Part shown: in pieces, positions 1 to 7,642 of the stretch
How positions within the stretch are numbered: the first letter of the stretch is position 1
Layout: each line of letters opens with the position of its first letter
DNA from: Parabacteroides sp.
GTDB lineage: Bacteria; Bacteroidota; Bacteroidia; Bacteroidales; Tannerellaceae
DNA: 14,377 bases
Assembly: GCA_019411205.1 (NCBI GenBank)
Contig: DXRF01000014.1
Coordinates: 10,614 to 24,990 of the forward strand
Direction of reading: 5' to 3'
Program-made: the position numbers and the translations under genes
Notes under the pieces: generated by a model
The model's input: only the letters and a program-made list of their open reading frames with translations
Databases searched by the model: none
Told to the model about the DNA's origin: nothing

Positions 1-2540
1 ATGTGACTGGAATTCTGAAACGGCAGTTACAGATCGTTCCGGACATGAAGTTGCTGAAAATGTCGGAGATCACGCTCGACGATCTGGAGGCGGCACTGAC
101 ATCCAATAATATTGAACCGGGTAGTATGACCGTACGCGACGGTTATTACGAATATAACATCAAATTCTCGACACTGTTGCGTACGCCTGAGGATGTCGAA
201 AACATTTATATCCGGAAAAACGACCATATCTTCCAACTGAAAGATTTGGCACGCATCTCCATCGTGCCGGAGAAAGAGACCGGAGCTTCCCTTTCCAATG
301 GGAAACGGGCGGTGACGCTGGCCGTAATCAAGCAGGCGGACGAGAATATGGATAACATGAAAGAGGCATTGGCAGAAGTGACGGATTACTTTGCTTCCGT
401 CTATCCGGATATCGATTTCAGTGTCAGCCGCAACCAGACGGAACTACTGGATTATACGATCTCTAACCTGAAACAAAACCTGTCGTTAGGATTTCTTTTC
501 ATCTGTATCGTGGCCATCCTTTTCTTGGGAGACATCAAGAGTCCGGCAGTGATCGGGTTAAGTATGGTGGTGAGCCTGATCATCAGTTTTCTTTTTTTCT
601 ACCTCTGCAAGATGTCGCTGAATATCATCTCCATCTCCGGGCTGATCCTGGCTTTGGGTATGATGATCGACAGTTCGATCATCGTAACGGAAAACATTAC
701 CCAATACAGGGCACGCGGAGACTCGCTGGAAGAGGCTTGCAATAAAGGGACGACCGAAGTAATTACTCCGATGCTGAGTTCCACTTTTACGACAATTGCC
801 GTCTTCGTCCCACTTGTGTTCATGAGCGGAATAGCAGGAGCGATCTTCTTCGACCAAGCCTTTGCCGTCACCGTCGGACTGATGGTTTCCTATTTCACGG
901 GAATCATGCTGCTACCGGTACTTTACAAACTGGTATACAGTATTCCGGACATCAAACACAAAGGGTTCAACATGCGGATCAACAATCTGGTAAAAGAACA
1001 CACGCTGGATCGTTTTTATGATGCCGGAGTGAATTTTGTGTTCCACCATAAAACGATAAGCCTGATTTTCATTGTCGTTACGCTCCCGCTTTGTGCCTTC
1101 CTGTTCTACGAAATACCGAAAAGCCGTATGCCGGAGATAGACCAGAACGAACTGATCGCTCATGTGGAATGGAACGAAAACATCCATATCGATGAAAACC
1201 GGAGCCGCGTCAGCCAGCTATTCGCCTCTGTCGACAATCAGGTACAAGAGCACACGGCCTATGTCGGGCAGCAGCAATTTCTGTTGAACCGGGATCGAGA
1301 GATGTCGGTTTCCGAAAGCGAGTTATATTTCAAGACAAAAAAACCGGCCGGAATCGCTCCTTTGCAAAAATCGGTAGTAAAATGGATCAAAACGCATTAT
1401 CCAATGGCAGTAATATCCTTCTCGCCTCCCGAAACAGTATTCGAAAAGCTGTTTGTAACAGGTGAAGCCGACATTGTTGCCGAATTGTACACCCGCAATA
1501 AAACCGAAGCACCGGAAGCCTCCGTCCTGCATAAGATAGAACAACAAATCGAGGCGAAAACAGGGTATACACCTGTCGGCATCACCTTTGACAACCAGTT
1601 GGACATCACGATAGACAGACAGAAACTTCTGCTTTATAACGTCGACTACAACGAAGTGTACCGGTTGTTGAAAACGGCATTCAAAGAGAATGAAATAGCG
1701 ACGCTCCGCTCCTACCAGCAATATCTGCCGATCGCATTGGCCGGGGAGGAACAAACGGTAAACGAGGTCTTGCAGAAAACATTGGTAAACACTGTTCCCG
1801 ACACGAAAGGCAACGTACGATATATCCCGTTGCAATCGCTGGTGAGTGTCACTCCGGGAGAGGACCTGAAAACGATCACGGCAGGAAAGAACGGAGAATA
1901 TATTCCATTCAGTTTCTATGATATAGACAATGCCGAACAGTTGATGGAAGATGTAAAAAAAGGAATCGATACTGACTGGGATATCGATTTTTCAGGAAGT
2001 TTCTTTTCCAACCGACAGATGCTGAACGAGTTGGTCGTGATTTTATTTATTTCGATCCTGCTGATGTATTTCATCCTGGCAGCCCAGTTCGAAAGTTTCC
2101 TGCAACCGCTTATCGTGCTGCTTGAAATCCCGATCGACGTGGCAGCCTCCTTGCTGGTGCTGTGGATATGCGGCCATACCATGAACCTGATGAGTGCCAT
2201 CGGTATCGTCGTGACCTGCGGTATCATCATCAACGACTCCATCCTGAAACTGGATGCCATCAACGAACTTCGCAAAAAGGGAGTCCCGCTTATGGAAGCC
2301 ATACATGAAGCCGGACGGCGGCGCCTGCGTCCTATCATCATGACATCATTAACGACAATATTCGGAATGGTTCCGCTGCTTTTCACATTCGATATGGGCA
2401 GCGAACTGCAAAAGCCGCTCTCTATCGCCATGATCTCGGCCATGCTGATCGGTACGGCAGTCAGCCTTTTCGTCATACCACTGATATACTGGTTCATTTA
2501 TCGCAAACATGACGTTGGAAAATTGAAAGTTGAAAATTGA
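1..2540 (+). CDS. RND-family efflux permease, 5'-truncated
   Basis: Inner-membrane, proton-driven pump subunit of a tripartite efflux system. The reading frame is open to the left edge (first whole codon at position 3), so the start, TM1 and part of the first porter domain are outside the window. The 845 visible residues compare with about 1,010-1,050 in the family. Visible in order: the end of the first periplasmic half, TM2-TM6 (about residues 160-310), TM7 (about 350-370), the second porter half, and TM8-TM12 (about 673-835) with the family motif LAAQFESF. In TM4 the AcrB Asp-Asp pair is Asp223-Ser224; in TM10 the position of the AcrB lysine is Asn744. HAE1-like multidrug transport is more likely than metal export, but the substrate cannot be read from sequence. 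The stop lies 5 nt before the TolC-family start, so the two genes are co-transcribed. The last codons are made of a 7-bp tandem repeat. Confidence 0.93.
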   Translation, partial: VTGILKRQLQIVPDMKLLKMSEITLDDLEAALTSNNIEPGSMTVRDGYYEYNIKFSTLLRTPEDVENIYIRKNDHIFQLKDLARISIVPEKETGASLSNGKRAVTLAVIKQADENMDNMKEALAEVTDYFASVYPDIDFSVSRNQTELLDYTISNLKQNLSLGFLFICIVAILFLGDIKSPAVIGLSMVVSLIISFLFFYLCKMSLNIISISGLILALGMMIDSSIIVTENITQYRARGDSLEEACNKGTTEVITPMLSSTFTTIAVFVPLVFMSGIAGAIFFDQAFAVTVGLMVSYFTGIMLLPVLYKLVYSIPDIKHKGFNMRINNLVKEHTLDRFYDAGVNFVFHHKTISLIFIVVTLPLCAFLFYEIPKSRMPEIDQNELIAHVEWNENIHIDENRSRVSQLFASVDNQVQEHTAYVGQQQFLLNRDREMSVSESELYFKTKKPAGIAPLQKSVVKWIKTHYPMAVISFSPPETVFEKLFVTGEADIVAELYTRNKTEAPEASVLHKIEQQIEAKTGYTPVGITFDNQLDITIDRQKLLLYNVDYNEVYRLLKTAFKENEIATLRSYQQYLPIALAGEEQTVNEVLQKTLVNTVPDTKGNVRYIPLQSLVSVTPGEDLKTITAGKNGEYIPFSFYDIDNAEQLMEDVKKGIDTDWDIDFSGSFFSNRQMLNELVVILFISILLMYFILAAQFESFLQPLIVLLEIPIDVAASLLVLWICGHTMNLMSAIGIVVTCGIIINDSILKLDAINELRKKGVPLMEAIHEAGRRRLRPIIMTSLTTIFGMVPLLFTFDMGSELQKPLSIAMISAMLIGTAVSLFVIPLIYWFIYRKHDVGKLKVEN

Positions 2541-2545
2541 AAATT
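2515..2545 (+). repeat. TTGAAAA heptad tandem repeat at gene junction
   Basis: About four copies of a 7-bp unit (TTGGAAAA, TTGAAAG, TTGAAAA, TTGAAAA, then TT). They cover the last codons and stop of the upstream RND gene and run up to the ATG of the TolC-family gene. The repeat encodes the charged C-terminal tail (GKLKVEN) and supplies the A-rich sequence before the next start. Slippage here would change the pump tail, the gene spacing, or both. Confidence 0.7.
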
Positions 2546-4033
2546 ATGGACAAGAAATTCATTTATAGATATATCATCACGTTGTTGATGCTTGCATGCG
2601 TGTTCGGGGGAAAAGCGCAGCTCACACTGACGCTGGAACGAACAATCACGTTGGCGGCAGACAGTTCACTGGACGCTTTCCGATACAAGAACATGTATCT
2701 GGCCGGCTACTGGGAATACCGAACCTACAAGGCCGGCCGTCTGCCGAGCCTTACCCTGAATCTGACGCCGGCACAATACCGCCGTTATTTTACCCAGCGA
2801 TACGACTCGGAAGCCGATATCGACGTATACAGAAAACAACAATCGTTTTATGCGGGCGGGCAATTGGAGATCGAACAGAATTTCGACCTCTTAGGCGGTA
2901 CGTTCTATTTGGATACGGACTTGGATTATATGCGCTATTTCGGCGACCAGACTTACAACCAGTTCTCATCGGTTCCGATCCGCCTCGGCTACCAGCAAGA
3001 CTTATTGGGGTATAACGCCTTTAAATGGGAACGAAAAATCGAGCCGCTGAAATACGAGAAGGTCAAGAAAGAGCTATTATATAATGTAGAGCAAATGAGC
3101 GAGCAGGCAACGACCTATTTCTTCGCTCTGGCAATGGCACAGGTGGAATATGATCTGGCCAAGGAAAATGTTGCCACGACCGACACGCTGTACCGGACAG
3201 GGCAGGAACGACATAAGATCGCTTCTATCAGCCAGGCGGACTTGCTGACACTGAAATTGGATGCCGTGAACGCACGCAACACACTGAAGAATGCGGAAAT
3301 CGCCCTGAAACGTGCCATGTTCAGCCTTGCCTCTTACCTGAACTTCGACAAGAATACGGAAATACGCCTGCGTCTCCCGAGCCGTCCGCGCAATATGGAA
3401 ATATCGGTCGACAAGGCACTCGAGCTGGCACGAACAAATAACCCGACCTTCCTGGAGCTGCGCCAGCAAATATTAGAAGCACAACAACAGGTAGACAAGA
3501 CCAAGAAAGAAGCAATGTTCAACGCCCAGATCAATGCCAGCGTCGGATTCAACCAAGTGTCCAAGAACATACAGGACGCCTACAAAAATCTGCAACAGCA
3601 GGAAATCGTCTCTTTGTCCGTTTCGATCCCGTTGGTAGACTGGGGCGTACGAAAAGGGAAGCATAATATCGCCAAGAACAACCTGCTTGTCACCGAAACA
3701 TCCGCCAAACAAAAAGAACTGACGGTCGAAGAAGACGTGATTATGACAGTCGGCGACTTCAATATCCAGCAAGCCCTGATCGGGAGTGCCGAAGAAGCGG
3801 TAGACCTGGCTGAAACAGCCTACAGCGAAACCAAGCAGCGCTTCATGATCGGGAAAGCGGATATCAACAGTCTTACCCTGTCACTGAACCGCCAGCAGGA
3901 AGCGCAGCGGAACTATATTTCGGCTTTACAGAACTACTGGCTGAGTTATTATAAGATCCGCAAACTGACGTTGCATGACTTCGAAACGGGAGTTTCCCTT
4001 TCGAACGAGTTCGAGTATAAGTACGGATTGTAA
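2546..4033 (+). CDS. TolC-family outer-membrane efflux protein
   Basis: Outer-membrane channel of the tripartite pump, 495 residues. I chose the ATG at 2546; an in-frame TTG at 2537 overlaps the preceding stop and would add only three residues. The N-terminus is a signal peptide: basic MDKKFIYR, hydrophobic core to about residue 20, and a likely signal-peptidase I cut after GGKAQ. A Cys lies in the core, but the residues before it (MLA) are a poor lipobox, so I do not call a lipoprotein. The mature part has the duplicated OEP layout: beta segments near 60-145, then long heptad-rich helices (about 165-275 and 290-460) full of Gln, Glu, Lys and Ala, typical of the periplasmic coiled barrel. It sits between two RND permease genes with 5-nt and 13-nt gaps and probably serves both. 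Family call is firm; substrate is unknown. Confidence 0.93.
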   Translation: MDKKFIYRYIITLLMLACVFGGKAQLTLTLERTITLAADSSLDAFRYKNMYLAGYWEYRTYKAGRLPSLTLNLTPAQYRRYFTQRYDSEADIDVYRKQQSFYAGGQLEIEQNFDLLGGTFYLDTDLDYMRYFGDQTYNQFSSVPIRLGYQQDLLGYNAFKWERKIEPLKYEKVKKELLYNVEQMSEQATTYFFALAMAQVEYDLAKENVATTDTLYRTGQERHKIASISQADLLTLKLDAVNARNTLKNAEIALKRAMFSLASYLNFDKNTEIRLRLPSRPRNMEISVDKALELARTNNPTFLELRQQILEAQQQVDKTKKEAMFNAQINASVGFNQVSKNIQDAYKNLQQQEIVSLSVSIPLVDWGVRKGKHNIAKNNLLVTETSAKQKELTVEEDVIMTVGDFNIQQALIGSAEEAVDLAETAYSETKQRFMIGKADINSLTLSLNRQQEAQRNYISALQNYWLSYYKIRKLTLHDFETGVSLSNEFEYKYGL

Positions 4034-4046
4034 CAAAGAATGAATA

Positions 4047-7000
4047 ATGAGTGCATCTCCTAAAATATCCTCTTTCACCATCATCGTCACCTTCCTTTGC
4101 GTGGCGCTGGCGGGAATCGCCTTCATACCGCTGTTGCCGATCAAGCTGTCGCCGTCACGCACGTTGCCTCAGTTGACCATCAGCTACAACATGCCGGGCA
4201 ATTCGGCACGCGTGATAGAGATGGAGGTGACCTCACGGCTCGAAGCGATGTTGGCACGTATCAAGGGGATCAAGGAGATCAATTCCACCTCCGGCAACGG
4301 ATGGGGATATGTCACGCTCGAGCTGGACAAGCATACCAATATCGATGCCGCCCGTTTCGAAGCGTCTACCATCATCCGCCAGACATGGCCCAGCCTGCCG
4401 GACGGACTGAGCTATCCGGTTCTGGAAATGAGCCGGCCGGACAACAAGGAAGCACGGCCTTTCATGAGCTACACACTGAACGCGGCAGCCACTCCCATAT
4501 TCATACAGCGCTTCGCCGAAAACCAGATAAAACCCCGCCTAAGCGGGATTCCCGGCATCTACCGCATCGATGTCAGCGGTGCCACCCCGATGGAATGGCG
4601 ATTGGAATATGACAGCCGTCAGCTGGCAACGTTAGGTATCAGTATCCCGGATATACAGAAAGCGATCAACCAGTATTATCAAAAGGAATTCTTAGGAACC
4701 GGGAACGTGGAAACCCAGTTGGCAACTTCGCGCAAAGGAGGACAAAACAACCAGTGGATACGTCTTGCCTTGATTCCGGAAAATGAGAAAGACGGATTCA
4801 ATCCCGCGCTCATCACCGTCCTGAACAAAGACGGCAAACTGATCCGCCTGGACCAACTGCTAAAAGTCTCCCGCCAGGAAGAAGCACCACAAAGCTATTA
4901 CCGCATCAACGGCTTGAATTCCATCTATCTGTCCATCCGCGCTGAGGAGACGGCAAACCAGCTGGAACTTGCCAGACTGATAAAAGCCGAAATGGAACAT
5001 ATCCGTACCTTGCTCCCACCCGGTTATGAAATACATACCAGCTATGACGCGACCGAATTCATCCGAGACGAACTGAACAAGATTTATGTCCGCACAGGGC
5101 TCACCGTCCTGATCCTGCTGATATTCGTCCTGCTGATCACACGCGAGATAAAATATCTGTTGCTGATTGTCATCAGCCTTTCGATCAACCTCAGTATTGC
5201 CGTCATCCTTTATTACCTGTTAGGATTGGAAATGCAGCTTTATTCACTGGCCGGCGTCACAATCTCACTCAGTCTGGTGATCGACAACACGATTGTCATG
5301 ACGGAACATATCCGGAACCGACATAACCGGAAGGCCATCCTGTCCATACTCGCAGCGACTTTGACAACGATGGGTGCACTGGTCATTATCTTCTTTCTGG
5401 ATGAAAAAATACGCCTCAACCTGCAGGATTTCGCGGCTGTCGTCATCATCAATTTAGGAGTCTCCCTTTTGATCGCGCTTTTCCTGGTTCCCGCCCTGAT
5501 CGATAAGATGAACCTGGAATGGAAGAAAAGCGGGAAAAAGAACATATCCAGAGAAGAGACCGGGGATACATGGAAAAGCCGGATCAGAAAAAGAACGAAC
5601 CGTTTTCTCAAACGTTTCCCTGTCTACTACAACCGGTACTATCAACGGCAAATCAACTTCCTCTGCAGATGGAAGAAACTGGCATGTTTCATTTTACTGT
5701 TGGCATTCGGCATTCCGTTTTTCCTGCTACCGGAGAAAATCGAATACGACACGAAAGACAAGAAGAAGGTCTACACGGCAACAGATTCCCTGCTGATCGA
5801 AAAATATAATAAATTCGCCTCCAACGAGACGTATAAGGAGAAGATCAAACCCTTCGTCGATAAGGCGTTGGGCGGAACTCTACGCCTGTTCGTCCAGAAA
5901 GTATACGAAGGAAGTTACTTCACCCGCAACGAAGAAACAGTCCTGTCTGTCAGCGCATCACTCCCTAACGGGACGACCTTATCACAGATGAACACCCTGA
6001 TGAGCCGGATGGAAGCCTATCTCAGTACCTTCAAAGAGATACGGCAGTTCCAAACGAACGTCTACAGCGCACGCCAAGCCGGTATCCGTATCTATTTCAC
6101 GAAAGAGAGTGAACGGAGCGGTTTCCCGTACACCTTGAAAAGTAAAATCATCAGCAAAGCGCTCGAATTGGGAGGTGGAAGCTGGCAGGTCTACGGTTTG
6201 CAGGACCAGGGATTCAGCAACGACGTACGCGAAGGAGCCGGTTCTTTCCGCATCGAAATGTACGGTTACAACTACGACGAGCTGTACGAATGGGCCGAAC
6301 GGCTGAAAGCCAAGTTGCTCACCCACCGCCGCATCAAGGAAGTACTGATCAATTCGGAGTTCTCGTGGTGGAAAGACGACTACCAGGAGTTCTACTTCAA
6401 TCTCAACAAAGCCCGGCTGGCCCAGGAGGACATACAGCCGATCGACCTGTTCGCCTCCATCAATCCCGTTTTCGGGAAGGACATTTATACCGGGACGATC
6501 GTCGTCAACGAAGAGACGGAGAAACTGAAACTATCTTCCCGCCAGTCACAGGAATACGATGTGTGGAGCATGCAGTACGTTCCACAAACCATCGACGGCA
6601 AGCCGTACAAGCTGGCAGAACTTGCCAGCGTCGAAAAAGGGCAGATGCCGCAGAAGGTCTGCAAAGTAAACCAACAATACCGCCTCTGCCTGCAATACGA
6701 GTATATCGGAGCCTCCAATCAGGGGAACAAGATACAGGAACGCGACCTGAAGGAAATCAATGCCATACTGCCGATGGGATATACAGCCAAGTCGGAAAGC
6801 GCTTATTGGTACTGGAACAAAAAGGACAATAAACAATATCTTCTGTTATTGCTGATCATCGTCATTATCTTCTTTACCACCAGTATCCTGTTCAATTCGC
6901 TGAAACAGCCGTTGGCCGTCATCTTCGTGATACCGATCTCCTACATCGGTGTATTCCTCACGTTCTATTGGTTCAAACTGAATTTCGACCAAGGAGGATT

Positions 7001-7319
7001 TGCCTCCTTCGTCCTGTTGTGCGGCATAACCGTTAACGCAAGCATCTACATTTTGAATGAATACAACCAAATCCGGCAACGCAAACCATTGATGTCGCCC
7101 TACAAGGCATATCTGAAAGCTTGGAATGCGAAGATCACGCCCATTTTCCTCACAGTCGTTTCAACCATCTTAGGTTTCATTCCGTTCATGTTAGGTCCGG
7201 ATAAGGAAGCGTTTTGGTTCCCGCTGGCCGCCGGCACCATCGGCGGACTTGCCATGTCTATCTTGGGAATCTTCCTCTATTTACCTCTTTTCACATTAAA
7301 AAAACAGCCCGAACCTTAA
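4047..7319 (+). CDS. RND-family efflux permease, second copy
   Basis: Complete inner-membrane RND pump subunit of 1,090 residues, a little longer than the usual 1,010-1,050. The ATG at 4047 is 13 nt after the TolC-family stop; a nearer ATG at 4040 is in another frame. Order: TM1 (about 9-30), first porter half (to about 340) with the LPxLTISYNMPGNSA segment typical of RND porters, TM2-TM6 (about 345-490), a basic cytoplasmic loop, TM7 (about 544-562), second porter half, TM8-TM12 (about 925-1083). TM4 carries Asp413-Asn414 where AcrB has two Asp; the TM10 lysine position is Asn997. About 60 extra residues follow TM7 (about 568-630) before the usual porter strand. It is clearly divergent from the other permease of the operon, so it is not a recent duplicate. 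The pair may form alternative pumps or a mixed trimer as in MdtBC; that is inference. Confidence 0.93.
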   Translation: MSASPKISSFTIIVTFLCVALAGIAFIPLLPIKLSPSRTLPQLTISYNMPGNSARVIEMEVTSRLEAMLARIKGIKEINSTSGNGWGYVTLELDKHTNIDAARFEASTIIRQTWPSLPDGLSYPVLEMSRPDNKEARPFMSYTLNAAATPIFIQRFAENQIKPRLSGIPGIYRIDVSGATPMEWRLEYDSRQLATLGISIPDIQKAINQYYQKEFLGTGNVETQLATSRKGGQNNQWIRLALIPENEKDGFNPALITVLNKDGKLIRLDQLLKVSRQEEAPQSYYRINGLNSIYLSIRAEETANQLELARLIKAEMEHIRTLLPPGYEIHTSYDATEFIRDELNKIYVRTGLTVLILLIFVLLITREIKYLLLIVISLSINLSIAVILYYLLGLEMQLYSLAGVTISLSLVIDNTIVMTEHIRNRHNRKAILSILAATLTTMGALVIIFFLDEKIRLNLQDFAAVVIINLGVSLLIALFLVPALIDKMNLEWKKSGKKNISREETGDTWKSRIRKRTNRFLKRFPVYYNRYYQRQINFLCRWKKLACFILLLAFGIPFFLLPEKIEYDTKDKKKVYTATDSLLIEKYNKFASNETYKEKIKPFVDKALGGTLRLFVQKVYEGSYFTRNEETVLSVSASLPNGTTLSQMNTLMSRMEAYLSTFKEIRQFQTNVYSARQAGIRIYFTKESERSGFPYTLKSKIISKALELGGGSWQVYGLQDQGFSNDVREGAGSFRIEMYGYNYDELYEWAERLKAKLLTHRRIKEVLINSEFSWWKDDYQEFYFNLNKARLAQEDIQPIDLFASINPVFGKDIYTGTIVVNEETEKLKLSSRQSQEYDVWSMQYVPQTIDGKPYKLAELASVEKGQMPQKVCKVNQQYRLCLQYEYIGASNQGNKIQERDLKEINAILPMGYTAKSESAYWYWNKKDNKQYLLLLLIIVIIFFTTSILFNSLKQPLAVIFVIPISYIGVFLTFYWFKLNFDQGGFASFVLLCGITVNASIYILNEYNQIRQRKPLMSPYKAYLKAWNAKITPIFLTVVSTILGFIPFMLGPDKEAFWFPLAAGTIGGLAMSILGIFLYLPLFTLKKQPEP

Positions 7320-7369
7320 CTTTCACATCTCAAATAAGAATTAACGTTTATCATTAAAATATTTTGTAT

Positions 7370-7394
7370 GCCAGCCATTTGTATATTGGCTGGC
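7370..7394 (+). terminator. Hairpin 51 nt after the efflux operon, possible terminator
   Basis: Perfect 8-bp arms GCCAGCCA and TGGCTGGC (7370-7377 and 7387-7394) around a 9-nt loop, with one more T-A pair outside. It is the first stable hairpin after the last RND stop. It lacks a T tract on the 3' side (AAAATG follows), so it is not a textbook intrinsic terminator. It may still end the transcript, protect its 3' end, or be an operator. Confidence 0.35.
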
Positions 7395-7436
7395 AAAATG
7401 TCAACTCTAACATCCGCTCTTCAATAAAGCAAAATC

Positions 7437-7444
7437 TACTTTTG
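7437..7444 (+). promoter_or_regulatory. Possible -7 box TACTTTTG for the ligase-like gene
   Basis: This is an exact match to the Bacteroidetes -7 consensus TAnnTTTG. No TTG lies at the expected -33 distance upstream, so the match is only half of a promoter. Transcription would start near 7451 and leave an untranslated leader of about 190 nt before the ATG at 7643. A weaker box, TATACTTG at 7520-7527, is an alternative and also lacks a -33 element. Confidence 0.35.
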
Positions 7445-7469
7445 CAACCGCCTCAGACCTATTCAAATC

Positions 7470-7487
7470 TTTCCTTTCAAAAGGAAA
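7470..7487. promoter_or_regulatory. 18-bp dyad TTTCCTTT-CA-AAAGGAAA, possible operator
   Basis: Perfect inverted repeat with 8-bp arms and a 2-bp centre. The short centre makes it a better protein-binding dyad than an RNA hairpin. It lies about 20 nt downstream of the predicted start point for the -7 box at 7437-7444, a position from which a bound repressor could block transcription. No regulator gene is visible in the window. Confidence 0.3.
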
Positions 7488-7542
7488 ACACACAGGCTTC
7501 TCTTTCTGTTTAAATAAAATATACTTGCATCGGTCCATTTCT

Positions 7543-7560
7543 TTGCCATCCATTTGGCAA
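7543..7560. repeat. Inverted repeat TTGCCA-N6-TGGCAA
   Basis: 6-bp perfect arms with a 6-nt loop, 83 nt before the ligase-like gene. Its segment GCCATCCATTTG (7545-7556) matches 11 of 12 bases of GCCAGCCATTTG in the first hairpin (7370-7381), in direct orientation. It could be a second copy of a binding site or chance similarity. Confidence 0.3.
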
Positions 7561-7642
7561 TGCGACAGATAAGCTGTGAGAAGATCTCTGCCTCTCAACC
7601 CACAGAACGCAGCGCTTTTTTCACATTTTAATAAATATAATT

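Larger units (their letters stand above)
7320..7642. other. 323-nt intergenic gap with inverted repeats
   Basis: No convincing gene. A 63-codon minus-strand frame (7407-7598) needs a TTG start and has no family features. The gap holds three short inverted repeats (7370-7394, 7470-7487, 7543-7560) and one perfect TAnnTTTG box (7437-7444). It separates the end of the efflux operon from the start of the ligase-like gene, so it should contain the end of one transcript and the start of the next. The last 20 nt before the ATG at 7643 are almost only A and T, as is common before Bacteroidetes genes. Confidence 0.7.

Noticed and set aside
2546..2650. TolC-family protein as a lipoprotein
   Set aside because: The Cys in the signal region follows MLA, which fits the lipobox poorly, and a better signal-peptidase I site (GGKAQ) follows.
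7407..7598. 63-codon minus-strand frame in the efflux/ligase gap
   Set aside because: It needs a TTG start, has no ribosome-binding or promoter signal that I can see, and its translation shows no signal peptide, membrane segment or motif.
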